Origin: CAZOWL01 sp964583605
GTDB lineage: Bacteria; Pseudomonadota; Gammaproteobacteria; Chromatiales; Chromatiaceae
Assembly: GCA_964583605.1 (NCBI GenBank)
Contig: CAZOWL010000001.1
Location: forward strand, 62,001 to 126,000
Reading direction: 5' to 3'
Length of the DNA stretch: 64,000 nt
The first letter of the stretch is position 1. Every line of letters begins with the position of its first letter. Position numbers and translations under genes: made by a program. Shown here one piece after another: positions 1 through 9,528 of this stretch. Below the pieces are notes generated by a model. It did no database searches. It was given only the letters and a program-made list of their open reading frames with translations, and was not told where the DNA came from.

Positions 1-103
1 CGAGGTGGGGCCAGCTACCGGGCAGTGAACGGCCCCGCACGACCTACGCACCCGCATTCCTGGAGGTCTGCACCCTCCCTTGGCTCCACATGCCCTTTTT
101 GCT

Positions 104-222
104 ACGAGATCCGCGAAGCACGTTCGCCCCCTCGCCCTCTGGGAGAGGGTGGGGTGAGGGACCGATCAGGGGCGAGGCGACATGTCATGGTCCGGGGTGG
201 CTCGCCTCGCCCCATGATCGTT
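104..222 (+). repeat. 120-bp interspersed repeat, copy A
   Basis: This is a 119-bp copy of the element also found at 226-345, 8655-8774, 32339-32458 and 56876-56995. It has two parts. The first is a C-rich/G-rich hairpin, CCCTCGCCCTC followed by a GAGAGGG..GGGTGAGGG arm. The second is an inverted repeat with arms GGGGCGAGGCGA and TCGCCTCGCCCC, flanked by GATCA and TGATC. This copy lacks one T in the first hairpin. It has no coding capacity of its own. It looks like a REP/MITE-type palindromic element; the name is an inference from structure and copy number. Confidence 0.8.
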
Positions 223-225
223 ACC

Positions 226-345
226 ATGAAATTCGCGGAGCACGTTCGCCCCCTCGCCCTCTGGGAGAGGGTTGGGGTGAGGGAACGGTCAGGGGCGAGA
301 CGACGTTTCATCGTCCGGGGTGGCTCGCCTCGCCCCATGATCGTT
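226..345 (+). repeat. 120-bp interspersed repeat, copy B
   Basis: This is a full 120-bp copy lying 3 bp after copy A in the same orientation, so A and B form a tandem pair. It ends 17 bp before the ATG of the ABC-transporter ATPase gene, so it forms the immediate leader of that gene. The two-hairpin structure described for copy A is present. Confidence 0.85.
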
Positions 346-362
346 AGCGGGTCGACTTGCAC

Positions 363-1088
363 ATGAACCGCCCGAGCCAGCGGCCGGAGCCCGTCTTCCA
401 GGTGCGTCGCGTCACCAAGATCTATCCGATGGGCGAGGTCCGCGTCGAGGCCCTGCGCGGCGTCGATCTGGACCTGTACCGGGGTGAGCTGGTCGTCCTG
501 CTGGGGCCTTCGGGCAGTGGGAAGTCGACGCTGCTCAACATCCTCGGTGGCCTCGACTCGGCGACCAGCGGCTCCGTGGAGTGCGCCGGCCGGGATCTGA
601 CCCAGGCCGGCGATCGCGAGCTGACGGCCTTTCGCCGCCACGTCGTCGGCTTCGTCTTTCAGTTCTACAACCTGATCCCAAGCCTGACCGCACGCGAGAA
701 CGTAGCCATCGTCACCGAGATCGCGAGCGCGCCGATGTCGCCGGTCGAGGCACTCGAGCTTGTCGGCCTCGGGCACCGGCTGGATCACTTCCCGGCCCAG
801 CTCTCCGGCGGCGAGCAGCAGCGTGTAGCCATCGCCCGGGCCGTGGCGAAGCGGCCCCAGATCCTGCTCTGTGATGAGCCAACGGGCGCGCTCGACTCGA
901 CCACCGGCGTCCTGGTGCTGGAGGCGATCGAGCGGATCAACCGTGAGCTTGGAACGACGACGGCCGTCATCACCCACAACGCCGGCATCGCGGCGATGGC
1001 CGATCGCGTGATTCATTTCGCCGATGGGCGCATCCGGGCCCTCGAGGAGAACCCCTCGCGCAAGGCCCCGCGGGAGCTCAGCTGGTGA
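363..1088 (+). CDS. ABC transporter ATP-binding protein (MacB/LolD type)
   Basis: This is a 241-residue ATPase that would power the permease encoded next. The Walker A motif GPSGSGKST is near residues 48-56. A Q-loop follows (FVFQFYNLIPSLTA). The signature LSGGEQQR is near residue 147, and the Walker B/D-loop ILLCDEPTGALD follows at about 167-178. Size and motifs fit the single-domain MacB/LolD/FtsE-like branch that pairs with FtsX-fold permeases. I chose ATG 363; an in-frame TTG at 357 would add two residues. The stop overlaps the GTG start of the permease (GTGA), so the genes are translationally coupled. The substrate cannot be read from the sequence. Confidence 0.93.
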   Translation: MNRPSQRPEPVFQVRRVTKIYPMGEVRVEALRGVDLDLYRGELVVLLGPSGSGKSTLLNILGGLDSATSGSVECAGRDLTQAGDRELTAFRRHVVGFVFQFYNLIPSLTARENVAIVTEIASAPMSPVEALELVGLGHRLDHFPAQLSGGEQQRVAIARAVAKRPQILLCDEPTGALDSTTGVLVLEAIERINRELGTTTAVITHNAGIAAMADRVIHFADGRIRALEENPSRKAPRELSW

Positions 1089-3448
1089 AGGCGCTGACGC
1101 GCAAGCTGCTCCGCGAGGCCTGGCAGATGCGCAGCCAGGCACTGGCCATCGGTGTCGTGATCGCCGGCGGTGTGGCGACCCTGATCATGTCGCTCTCCGC
1201 GCTCGATTCGCTGAGCCTGACGCGCGACGCCTTCTACCGCGATGCCCGCTTCGCCGAGGTCTTCGCATCGCTGAAGCGCGCGCCCGAATCCTTGCGGGCC
1301 GCCATCGAGCGCATCCCCGGCGTGCAGCAGGTCCAGACCCGGGTCGTGGCCGCCGTCAACCTCGATATCCCGGCGTTCGAGGATCCTGCCACCGCCATGC
1401 TGATCTCGCTCCCCGATGGCCGCAACGCGGTGCTCAATCGCCTGCATCTGCGCGAGGGGCGGCTCCCCGAGCCTGGCCGCCCGCACGAGGTCGTCGTCGG
1501 CCACGCCTTCGCCGAGGCCCACGGGTTTCACCCGGGCGACCGCCTGAGGGCCATCATCAACGAGCGCCGGCAGGGCCTGGAGATCGTCGGCGTGGCGCTG
1601 TCGCCCGAGTACATCTACCACATCAAGCCGGGGGATCTGTTCCCCGACTTCGCACGCCACGGCGTCCTGTGGATGAACCGCACCGAGCTCGCAAATGCCT
1701 ACGACATGGACGGCGCCTTCAACGATGTGGCGCTCACGCTGACGCGTGAGGCGCGCCTTGGTGACGTGATCATGGGGCTCGACCGCCTCCTCGCCCCCTA
1801 TGGCGGGCTCGGTGCGATCGCGCGCGAGGACCAGATCTCCGATCGCTATCTGAGCGCCGAACTCGAGCAGCTACGCACGATGGCGACGCTGTTTCCAGCG
1901 ATATTTCTCAGCGTCGCCGCCTTCCTCTTGAACATCGTCATGGCCCGGCTGATCGCGACCCAACGTGACCAGATCGCGATCCTCAAGGCGTTCGGCTACA
2001 GCAATGGGCAGATCGGGCAGCACTACGCGGGGCTCGTGCTGCTGATCCTCGCGCTCGGTCTGGCCCTAGGTCTCCTGGGTGGCTATTGGCTGGGGCTGCA
2101 GATGGCCGAGCTCTACCGGGGCTTCTTCTATTTCCCGTTCCTCGAGTACCGCGTGCGCCCGCAGGTCGTCAGCATCGCCGTGCTGGTGACGCTGGCGGCC
2201 GGCCTCACGGGCACAATCGCCGCGCTACGCCGCGCGATGCGGCTACCGCCGGCCGAGGCGATGCGTCCCGAGCCCCCGCCCGTCTTCCGCGCCACCGTCC
2301 TCGAGCGGCTCGGGCTGCAGCGGCTGGTCGGCCCCCCGACGCGGATGATCCTCCGTCAGATCGAGCGCCGCCCGCTGAAGGCCGTGATGACCGTCCTCGG
2401 CATCGCGATGGCCTGCGGCATCCTCGCCGTCGGGCGCTTCCAGGAAGGGGCCTTGGACTATCTGATTCAAGTCCAGTACCGCCTAGCCCAGCGCGACGAC
2501 CTCACGGTGACCTTCACCGAGCCCACATCGCACCGTGTGATCCACGACCTAGCGGCACTGCCCGGCGTCGATCAGGTCGAGCCCGTCCGCGTCGTGCCGG
2601 CTCGTCTACGACACGCCCAGGCGAGCTATCGCACAGCGGTCCAGGGTGTTCCCGCGGGAAGCCGTCTCCGGCGCGTGCTCGATGATGAGCTGCGCCTCGT
2701 CGATCTCCCGCCGGATGGACTCGTGCTGAGCGACTTCTTGGCCAAGATGCTAGGTGTGCGCGCGGGTGAGACAATCAGCGTCGAGGTGCTCGAAGGCCGC
2801 CGGGAGACACACGAGGTCCCCGTCGCGGGTGTTGTGCAGGAATTCACCGGCGTGTCGGCCTACATGGATCTCGCCGCTCTGAACCGGCTACTCAAGGAAG
2901 GCGACGCCGTCTCGGGCGCACTCCTCGCCGTGGCACCCGGCGAGCGCGACGCCATCATCGCCGCCTTGAAGGAGGCCCCGCGTGTGGCGGGCGTCACGGA
3001 CCGGCTGAATGCGATCCAGCGCTTCCGCGACTCGATGGCCGACATCGTGCTGAGCTTCGCCTTCATCAGCACCCTGCTCGCGGGCAGCATTGCCTTCGGC
3101 GTCGTCTACAACAGCGCGCGCATCACGCTGACCGAGCGCGAGCGCGAGCTGGCCAGCCTGCGCGTCCTCGGCTTCACGCGTGGCGAGATCGGCTACATCC
3201 TGCTCGGTGAGCTGGCGTTCTTGACGCTCGCGGCGATCCCGTTGGGCTTCCTGATCGCGACCGGCCTGATCGTCTTGATCGTGCACAGCGTCGATTCAGA
3301 CCTCTATCGTATCCCCCTCGTCATCGAGCCAAGCGTGTACTCCTTCTCGGCGCTCGTCGTGGCCGTCTCGACCGTACTCTCAGGCGTGATTGTTGCGCGC
3401 CGGCTCGGTCGGCTCGACCTGGTCGCGGTCCTCAAGACGCGAGAATGA
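1085..3448 (+). CDS. FtsX-like ABC transporter permease
   Basis: This is a 787-residue inner-membrane permease with a duplicated FtsX architecture. It has an N-terminal membrane segment (about residues 15-38), a large extracytoplasmic domain, a first FtsX membrane block (about 265-390, with the typical IAILKAFGYSNGQIG stretch), a second anchor near 430, a second soluble domain, and a C-terminal FtsX block (about 660-785, with ELASLRVLGFTRGEIGYIL). It starts with GTG 1085 inside the stop of the ATPase gene and ends in an ATGA overlap with the membrane-fusion gene. The trio therefore looks like a three-component export system. Lipoprotein, peptide or lipid export is possible; the sequence does not say which. 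Confidence 0.92.
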   Translation: MKALTRKLLREAWQMRSQALAIGVVIAGGVATLIMSLSALDSLSLTRDAFYRDARFAEVFASLKRAPESLRAAIERIPGVQQVQTRVVAAVNLDIPAFEDPATAMLISLPDGRNAVLNRLHLREGRLPEPGRPHEVVVGHAFAEAHGFHPGDRLRAIINERRQGLEIVGVALSPEYIYHIKPGDLFPDFARHGVLWMNRTELANAYDMDGAFNDVALTLTREARLGDVIMGLDRLLAPYGGLGAIAREDQISDRYLSAELEQLRTMATLFPAIFLSVAAFLLNIVMARLIATQRDQIAILKAFGYSNGQIGQHYAGLVLLILALGLALGLLGGYWLGLQMAELYRGFFYFPFLEYRVRPQVVSIAVLVTLAAGLTGTIAALRRAMRLPPAEAMRPEPPPVFRATVLERLGLQRLVGPPTRMILRQIERRPLKAVMTVLGIAMACGILAVGRFQEGALDYLIQVQYRLAQRDDLTVTFTEPTSHRVIHDLAALPGVDQVEPVRVVPARLRHAQASYRTAVQGVPAGSRLRRVLDDELRLVDLPPDGLVLSDFLAKMLGVRAGETISVEVLEGRRETHEVPVAGVVQEFTGVSAYMDLAALNRLLKEGDAVSGALLAVAPGERDAIIAALKEAPRVAGVTDRLNAIQRFRDSMADIVLSFAFISTLLAGSIAFGVVYNSARITLTERERELASLRVLGFTRGEIGYILLGELAFLTLAAIPLGFLIATGLIVLIVHSVDSDLYRIPLVIEPSVYSFSALVVAVSTVLSGVIVARRLGRLDLVAVLKTRE

Positions 3449-4653
3449 TCGCGCGCCTTCTCAAGCTCGGCCGGCGAGCCATCCCCTACCTGATCGGCGC
3501 CGCCCTGATCCTCCTCCTGGCCTGGGGGTTCCGGCCGACACCGCAGCTCGTCGATACCGAGCCGGTCACGCGTGGTCATCTCGAGGTCAGCTTCGAGGCC
3601 GAGGGACGGACCCGCGTCGTCGACCGCTATCAGATCTCGGCCCCGATCGCCGCCCATGCGCGCCGCATCGAGCTCGAGGTCGGCGACTCGGTGAGCGCCG
3701 GCGAGGTCGTCGTGACGCTGGATGCCTTGGCCTCGCCAGCGCTCGATGTGCGCCATGTCCACCAGGCCAGGTCGCGCGTCCTCGCCGCCACCGAGGCCCT
3801 CGCCGCGGCCGAGGAGGCCGTCAAGGCGGCGACCTCGGCGGCGGCCTTCGCTGCCAGCGAGCTCAAGCGCCTCGAGCCGCTCGCCCGCCAGGGCATGGTC
3901 TCCAAGAGCCTGCTGGAGCAGGCTGAGGCCGAGGCCGAGCAGGCCGACGCCGAGCTCGCCTCGGCCCGCTTCCGGGCGCGCACGGCCGAGCACGAGCTGG
4001 AGAGCGCCCGCGCCGAGCTGGCGTATGCGGGGGGACAGGATCCAGGGGCAAGCGGCGTGTTGGAGCTGCGAGCGCCGGTCGGCGGTCAGGTGCTTAAGCG
4101 CTGGCTCGAGAGCACCCGTGTCGTCGCGCCGGCCGAACCGATCCTCGAGATCGGCGATCCGTCGCGACTCGAGGTCGAGGTCGATGTCCTCTCGGCCGAT
4201 GCCGTGCGCCTGGAGCCCGGCATGCGCGTCTGGCTCGAGCGCACCGGCTATCCCGAGCCGATCGAGGGCCGCGTGCAGCGCATCGAGCCAACCGCCTTCA
4301 CCGAGATCTCCGCCCTTGGGGTCGAAGAGCAGCGGGTCTGGGTGATCGTCGCGCTCGTCTCGCCACCAAACCAATGGCAACGCCTCGGCGACGGCTACCG
4401 TGTCAACGCCCGCTTCGTCCTCTGGGAGGACGACGATGTCCGGCGCGTCCCCACGAGCAGCCTCTTCCGACACGATGCGGGCTGGGCCGTCTTCACGCTC
4501 GACGGCGGCCGAGCACGCCTGCGCCCCGTCGAGATCGGTCACCGCGCCGCCGTCCACACGGAGCTGCGACAAGGCCTCGAGCCCGGCCAGCAGGTCATCG
4601 TGCATCCAGACCGCGAGATCGAGGATGGTGTGCGCGTGCAGCCTCGCGAGTAG
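3445..4653 (+). CDS. HlyD-family membrane fusion (periplasmic adaptor) protein
   Basis: This is a 402-residue adaptor. A single N-terminal membrane anchor (residues about 12-29) is followed by a lipoyl/biotinyl-like half (EAEGRTRVVDRYQISAPIAA). An alanine-rich alpha-helical hairpin (about 95-190) comes next, then the second lipoyl half (ELRAPVGGQVLKRW) and a beta-barrel region. This domain order is that of HlyD/AcrA-type adaptors. It overlaps the permease by 4 bp (ATGA) and ends the trio. No outer-membrane TolC-like gene is nearby, so a channel encoded elsewhere would be needed if the system spans the envelope. Confidence 0.9.
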   Translation: MIARLLKLGRRAIPYLIGAALILLLAWGFRPTPQLVDTEPVTRGHLEVSFEAEGRTRVVDRYQISAPIAAHARRIELEVGDSVSAGEVVVTLDALASPALDVRHVHQARSRVLAATEALAAAEEAVKAATSAAAFAASELKRLEPLARQGMVSKSLLEQAEAEAEQADAELASARFRARTAEHELESARAELAYAGGQDPGASGVLELRAPVGGQVLKRWLESTRVVAPAEPILEIGDPSRLEVEVDVLSADAVRLEPGMRVWLERTGYPEPIEGRVQRIEPTAFTEISALGVEEQRVWVIVALVSPPNQWQRLGDGYRVNARFVLWEDDDVRRVPTSSLFRHDAGWAVFTLDGGRARLRPVEIGHRAAVHTELRQGLEPGQQVIVHPDREIEDGVRVQPRE

Positions 4654-4727
4654 CGCGCAACACCTTGACCCTGCAACGGGCCGACGAGGACAATCACCGC
4701 CCGCATGGTCGGCAGTCATCCTCCGCC

Positions 4728-4760
4728 CAGGCCCCGCACAGGCCCCGCCCAGGCCCCGCA
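4728..4760 (+). repeat. 11-bp tandem repeat, three copies, in the leader of the DUF499 gene
   Basis: The unit CAGGCCCCGCA/C occurs three times head to tail (4728-4738, 4739-4749, 4750-4760), just before the Shine-Dalgarno region (GGGAG) and ATG 4775 of the DUF499 gene. Its role is unknown. A C-rich leader could affect translation or simply reflect slippage. Confidence 0.75.
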
Positions 4761-4774
4761 CCAGGGAGCGTTGC

Positions 4775-7700
4775 ATGAAATCGATCTTGGAGACCTGCAC
4801 ACCTCGGCCGGACATCCTTGCCGGAACCTTCAACCCGGAGATCTTCACGGCGAGTCTCGCGCAGGTGGTCGATCACTACCGCGGGCGGGTCAGCACGGTC
4901 CACAACCTCTACACCGATGCCGAGCAGTTCTTCGCCAGCGCGACCTACCCGACCGACGGCATGCGCATGGTCCTCTCGGAGGTCATGGCTCGTGTCGCTG
5001 GCAACAATGCCGTTCCGGCCATCCGCCGGCTGGAGACGGCATTCGGTGGCGGCAAGACCCACACCCTGATCGCACTGACGCACCTCGGCTTTCGCGGCAG
5101 CGAGCTGGCAGCCGTCGCGGCCCCCTGCTTCCAGCGCGAGATCTTCGATCCCGCCGCCCTGCCACCACCGGGCGAGGTCGTCGTTGTCGGTGTCGCCGGC
5201 GACGAGATCCCGGCGCACAAACCGAAAGGCGCGGCACTGATCCCCTACACCCTGTGGGGCGAGATCGCCTTTCAGCTGGGTGGCGAGACCCTCTACCGTG
5301 CGGTCGAGCAGGACGCGAGCTCCCATGCCGCCCCCGGAAAGGCCTTCCTCGAGCAGATCTTCGCCGGCCGCAAGGCGATCCTGCTCCTCGATGAGCTCGC
5401 CCAGTACGCAACGCGCTTCAATGCCGCCCACCCGGACGGCGCCGAGCAGCTGGCTGCTTTCCTGATGGCCCTCAACGGCTTTGCCCGCAATCACGCGGGC
5501 CTGGCGGTCGTGATCACGCTCGCGAGCCGCTCTGACGCCTTCGCCGGTCAGACCCAACGCCTCGCCAAGCTGCTCTCGGATATCCGCGGCGAGCAGGTCA
5601 CCGACGAGGACGCCGCCGGCATGGCCGAGCGTGCCGCGGAGGGCGTGCGCAGCGTCGTCGCCCGCGACGCGACGGGGGTGGTGCCGGTGCAGGCGAGCGA
5701 GATCTCCCGCGTGCTCGCGAAGCGTCTGTTCGAGCAGGTCGACCTCACGGCCGCTGAGGACACGATTGCGGCCTACTGGGAGATGTACCAGCGCACCGCC
5801 GGTCTGCTGCCAGACCGGGCCACCCGCGAGGACTTCCGGGGCGCGCTGCGCGACCTCTATCCCTTTCACCCGACCTTCGTCGATCTCCTGAATCAGAAGC
5901 TGGCCACGCTGGAGAACTTCCAAGGCACCCGTGGCGTGCTACGCGTGCTGGCGCTCGCCGTGCGCAGCCTCTGGGAGAAGCGCCAGGCCATCCCGATGAT
6001 CCACACCTGCCATCTCAACCTGCGCGACGCCCGCATCGTGAACGAGGTGATCGGTCGCACCGGCGGTGGCGACCTGCTGCCGATCCTCAATACCGATGTC
6101 GGCGGCGTCGACACCCAGGCGCTCGCCGGCGGCACCAGCCGCGCGCAGGAGGCCGACCGCAAGAACCCACACCCCGAGGGCTTCCCGCTCCATGAGTACA
6201 CCTGGAAGACCGTGTTTCTGCATAGCCTGGTCGGCCGCAGCGAGGGCCTGGGGACCAACCTGTTCGGCATCAGCGAGCGCGATGCCCTGCTCGAGACCGC
6301 CTTCCCCGGCATGACGCCACCTCAGATCCAGGCGGCGCTCGAGGCCATCGAGGATAGCGACCGCGGGGCCTTCTACCTGCGCCATAGCAGGCAGTATGGG
6401 CGCTACTACGCGAGCCTGGACGCCTCGATCAACCGGGCCCTAGCGACCATTCGCGGCAGTCTCGAGGCCGGGCAGGTAAGCGGCTTCCTCGACGCCGCGG
6501 CACGCCGAATCATCCGCACCGATGCGACCTTCCAGGTGGCTCACGACGTGAGCCTGCCGGAGCACATTCCGGACAAGGCCGGCCGCGCCTATCTCGGCCT
6601 GGTCGCCCTCGGCGCCGACGAGATCGACGCGGAGTCTTTCGTGACCACGGCCGGCCCGAACCGGCCACGTATCCAGCAGAACCTGGTCTTCCTGCTCGTG
6701 CCGCGCACCGTCTTCGTCAAGGGCGAGACCTGGAACGAGGACCGCCTGGCCAAGGCCCGCCAGGCCAGATCGCGGCTCGAGGAGCTGGCCCGCGACGTCA
6801 TCGCCCGCGGCCGGCTGCGCGACAAGCCCGAGAACCACGGCATCAAGCCGAAGCAGCTCGCCGAGGAGGAGTTCGACACCAAGACCAAGGAGCGGGAGCT
6901 CGCGCTGCAGACGACGATCACGCAGCTCTACGACGGGCTCTGGTACCCCTCGGCCTCGGGCCAGGTTATCCGCAAGGAGATCCGCACCGCGGGTGGCGAG
7001 AGCGGCGCCTCGATCGTTGAGGAGATCCGCCGGGTGCTGCGCGACGATGGCGAGCTGATCACCGAGGACCGCGCCCGCACCCGCGAAGGGCTCACCAGCC
7101 TGGGACAGCTCTTCTTCGGCCTCGGCCAGACGCCGACATTGGCGCAGCTGCGGACCGCCTTCTCGGTCAACCGCCGGTGGCCTGTGCTGGACGGCCCCGC
7201 GGTCTTCGATCAGCTCGTGCGGGAAGGTGTCAGCAAGGCCTTCTGGTGCCTGTTCCGCATGACCGATGAGGAGAGTACGGTCCCCGAGGCCATCTATTGC
7301 CGCGACACCGACGCCCTGCCGCTCGATCTTGACCTGCGCGGCGAGGGCTGGTCCCTCGTCTCGCCGCCGGGCGCCAAGCAGCGTGGCTGGCTCGGCGGAC
7401 AGGTCGAGGTCGACCCGGCCAAGATCGAGCAGTGGGTCGGCGAGGCCGTCAAGGAGCAGCCAGCGGCCTATGTCGCCGAGATCATCGAGAAGCTCGTTCG
7501 GGCCCACGGCGAGGTGCCGGAGAAGGAGATCCTCGCCGCCGTCGAGCGGCTGGTGCAGGAGGACCGGGCGTTGACCTATGGCGGCCAGACCGATCAGGCC
7601 GAGCGGCCTGCTCAGCTCGTGCACGGCCATGGCGCCTTCCTGCACTCGGTCGCGAGAGACGATGTCGTCCTCTCGCCGGCCGAGGCCGCCCGCCGCGGCT

Positions 7701-8029
7701 GGGTGGAGATCGAGGCCCGGCGCCTGGAGCTGCAGGGCAAGGAGGCCGCCGATAGGCTGCTCGGCCTAGCAAAGCGCATCGGCGGCCTCTATGCGCGCGG
7801 CGCCCGCTCCCGGCTCGATATCCTCGACCTAGCCGAGCTGCGGCTCCAGGGCGGGGGGCGAATGCGCCTGCTGCTGCAGGACGTGCCGCCCGAGGACATG
7901 AAACGCCTCGGCGAGCTCTTCGAGATCCTCGCCGATCTCGTCTCCTCCGTCGAGCAGACCCAGGCCCGCATCCGCATCTCCGATCCCCAAGACGACTGCC
8001 CCTTCGTGCAGGCCCTGAAGCAGAACTGA
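4775..8029 (+). CDS. DUF499-type ATPase of a predicted antiphage operon
   Basis: This is a 1084-residue P-loop ATPase. A Walker A motif, AFGGGKTHTLIAL, is at about residues 89-101 and a Walker B, KAILLLDELAQYA, at about 200-212. The FGGGKTH form is characteristic of the DUF499 family, which occurs with DUF1156 methyltransferases in defence loci. The rest is large and charged, with a basic helical stretch around 640-730. I chose ATG 4775 because a longer frame starting at 4400 would overlap the preceding gene and has low-quality composition; GGGAG lies 5-10 bp upstream of 4775. It is followed after 6 bp by its small partner. It probably acts as the motor of the complex; that role is inferred. 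Confidence 0.88.
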   Translation: MKSILETCTPRPDILAGTFNPEIFTASLAQVVDHYRGRVSTVHNLYTDAEQFFASATYPTDGMRMVLSEVMARVAGNNAVPAIRRLETAFGGGKTHTLIALTHLGFRGSELAAVAAPCFQREIFDPAALPPPGEVVVVGVAGDEIPAHKPKGAALIPYTLWGEIAFQLGGETLYRAVEQDASSHAAPGKAFLEQIFAGRKAILLLDELAQYATRFNAAHPDGAEQLAAFLMALNGFARNHAGLAVVITLASRSDAFAGQTQRLAKLLSDIRGEQVTDEDAAGMAERAAEGVRSVVARDATGVVPVQASEISRVLAKRLFEQVDLTAAEDTIAAYWEMYQRTAGLLPDRATREDFRGALRDLYPFHPTFVDLLNQKLATLENFQGTRGVLRVLALAVRSLWEKRQAIPMIHTCHLNLRDARIVNEVIGRTGGGDLLPILNTDVGGVDTQALAGGTSRAQEADRKNPHPEGFPLHEYTWKTVFLHSLVGRSEGLGTNLFGISERDALLETAFPGMTPPQIQAALEAIEDSDRGAFYLRHSRQYGRYYASLDASINRALATIRGSLEAGQVSGFLDAAARRIIRTDATFQVAHDVSLPEHIPDKAGRAYLGLVALGADEIDAESFVTTAGPNRPRIQQNLVFLLVPRTVFVKGETWNEDRLAKARQARSRLEELARDVIARGRLRDKPENHGIKPKQLAEEEFDTKTKERELALQTTITQLYDGLWYPSASGQVIRKEIRTAGGESGASIVEEIRRVLRDDGELITEDRARTREGLTSLGQLFFGLGQTPTLAQLRTAFSVNRRWPVLDGPAVFDQLVREGVSKAFWCLFRMTDEESTVPEAIYCRDTDALPLDLDLRGEGWSLVSPPGAKQRGWLGGQVEVDPAKIEQWVGEAVKEQPAAYVAEIIEKLVRAHGEVPEKEILAAVERLVQEDRALTYGGQTDQAERPAQLVHGHGAFLHSVARDDVVLSPAEAARRGWVEIEARRLELQGKEAADRLLGLAKRIGGLYARGARSRLDILDLAELRLQGGGRMRLLLQDVPPEDMKRLGELFEILADLVSSVEQTQARIRISDPQDDCPFVQALKQN

Positions 8030-8035
8030 TCACCC

Positions 8036-8647
8036 GTGGCGCCCAAGAAGAAGCCCAATCTCGCAGACCATCATCAACAATACCTGGAGCCGCGCTGGCG
8101 CAAGGCGCCCTTCGTGCTCCGCATCACCGAATGGAAGGATCTCCCGCCGCCGGTGCTCGCGATCAAGGAGCGGCAGGAGAACGGCGACGGCGAGGGTGCC
8201 AATGGCTTCAAGGCCGCGAGCGCCCGCCAGGGGGCGCTGGCCGAGCGCGGTCATCTGGCCGGCGAGCCCCAGCGCCGCTGTCTGCCGATCCTGCGCGACA
8301 TCGTCGCCGGCGTCTGCGATGAGACCGGCGCCCCGCTCGAGCTGCAACGTTATCTGACGAAGGAAGGGCTGCGGCTGCGCGTCAACCTACCGCTGGACGA
8401 CGAAGCGGGTGCCAAGATCGCCCTGATCTGCAAGCTCCAGGAGCGCGTCACCGACATGGACCGGGTCGAGCTGATCGCCCGCCGAGTCGAGCGGTTCACG
8501 CGCGAGGAGGCCGCCTACTGGCTGTCGCGGATGACATCCTTTAGCCCCGACGCCAGGCGTTGGGCCGCGGCCGGGATGCGGATCATGCTCGGCGGCCACG
8601 CCAAGGACCCTGGCGTCGCAAGCGCCTTGGGCCGGCTTCGCACTTAG
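8036..8647 (+). CDS. Small partner protein of the DUF499/DUF1156 operon (possibly DUF7680-type)
   Basis: This is a 203-residue protein starting with GTG 8036, six bases after the DUF499 stop. It has no signal peptide, membrane segment or recognised catalytic motif. The C-terminal part (RRVERFTREEAAYWLSRMTS, then a WAAAGMRIMLGG stretch) looks like a conserved helical domain. Its position matches the short gene that accompanies DUF499 in related defence loci. It does not look like the DUF3780 proteins I remember from such loci; I suspect the family now called DUF7680, but only from memory. Five to ten bases after its stop begins a 120-bp repeat copy, followed by the inserted three-gene cassette. 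Confidence 0.65.
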   Translation: MAPKKKPNLADHHQQYLEPRWRKAPFVLRITEWKDLPPPVLAIKERQENGDGEGANGFKAASARQGALAERGHLAGEPQRRCLPILRDIVAGVCDETGAPLELQRYLTKEGLRLRVNLPLDDEAGAKIALICKLQERVTDMDRVELIARRVERFTREEAAYWLSRMTSFSPDARRWAAAGMRIMLGGHAKDPGVASALGRLRT

Positions 8648-8654
8648 CCTTACG

Positions 8655-8774
8655 ATGAAGTTCGCGAAGCACGTTGGCTCCTTAGCCCCTTGGGAGAGGG
8701 TTTGGGTGAGGGGACGACCCGGGGCGAGGCGACCTTCCATCGTCAGGGGGCGGCGCACCTCTCCCATGATTGTT
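8655..8774 (+). repeat. 120-bp interspersed repeat, copy C (diverged)
   Basis: This full-length copy is more diverged than the others; for example the second inverted repeat has CCCGGGGCGAGGCGA on the left and a GGCGCACCTCTCCCATGATTGTT right arm. It lies exactly at the left border of the lower-GC three-gene cassette, 7 bp after the partner gene stop. Confidence 0.75.
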
Positions 8775-8851
8775 GGCACGGATTGAGCGCTATGCTCTGT
8801 CGGCTTGTCCAACGAGACAACCAACCGTTGATTGCTAGCTTTGGACACGAG

Positions 8852-9520
8852 ATGAACATCACCCCAGTGGAGTTTGCCATCGTCGTCGTCGGACAGGACT
8901 GCAACCCGACGATTTTGAATCCAGACTTCCTGAGATGTCGCGACATTGTTCCGGAGGATTGGGGGTGGGAAGTCGTAGGCCCCGCGATTACGACGCCCCC
9001 CTTCGCCACAGTCGCCTACGACAGCGGCGTGACGATAAAGGTAGAACCCAATCGCTTCCAGGTCGCCGATACCAAAAATGTCGGCGATATCGGTCACAGC
9101 AAGGCGCAACACATCGCAGAGAAGTACATCTCCGTGTTACCCCACGTTAGATATACAGGAGTCGGAATCAACTTCCGCGCGCTCGTCCAGGTAAACCAGC
9201 CCGATTCTTTCTTAAAACATCATTTCCTGAAAGATGCGCCGTGGGTCCAGCAGAATCCACCGATCGGCATCAATCTCAAGCTCGTCTATACACTTGACGA
9301 CGGCAAACTAAATCTCTCACTCGAGGGGGGGCGCGTCATTCGCCGGGTCAAGGAACGACCCGAGGAGCTGGAAGGTATCCTTTGCCATGGCAACTATCAC
9401 CGAGACTGTCGCGATTATCCTGCAGATCGACTCGTCATTGAGCACCTTCATAACGCCGAGCACGATCGTATGCACTTCGATGCCCTTCTGACTACATTGC
9501 TGTCAAACGAAACAGATTGA
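8852..9520 (+). CDS. Conserved hypothetical protein, first gene of the inserted cassette
   Basis: This is a 222-residue soluble protein of unknown function. It has no signal peptide or membrane segment. The predicted content is mixed alpha/beta, with alternating hydrophobic strands at the start (EFAIVVVGQDCNPTILNP) and in the middle (VGINFRALVQV). I chose ATG 8852 because the conserved-looking part begins there and a GGA lies 8-10 bp upstream; ATG 8792 in the same frame would add 20 residues. Base composition is visibly more AT-rich than the flanking defence genes. The next gene starts 8 bp after its stop, so the cassette is tightly packed. I cannot assign a family. Confidence 0.7.
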   Translation: MNITPVEFAIVVVGQDCNPTILNPDFLRCRDIVPEDWGWEVVGPAITTPPFATVAYDSGVTIKVEPNRFQVADTKNVGDIGHSKAQHIAEKYISVLPHVRYTGVGINFRALVQVNQPDSFLKHHFLKDAPWVQQNPPIGINLKLVYTLDDGKLNLSLEGGRVIRRVKERPEELEGILCHGNYHRDCRDYPADRLVIEHLHNAEHDRMHFDALLTTLLSNETD

Positions 9521-9528
9521 ACTTGGCT

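Noticed and set aside
90..366. Short open frames through the 120-bp repeats as genes
   Set aside because: The same sequence recurs at several places with indels and palindromic structure; the frames are by-products of the repeat.
4400..4774. A 125-codon N-terminal extension of the DUF499 gene
   Set aside because: It overlaps the end of the membrane-fusion gene in another frame, has low-complexity Ser/Arg/Pro composition, and ATG 4775 has a ribosome site at the start of the conserved part.
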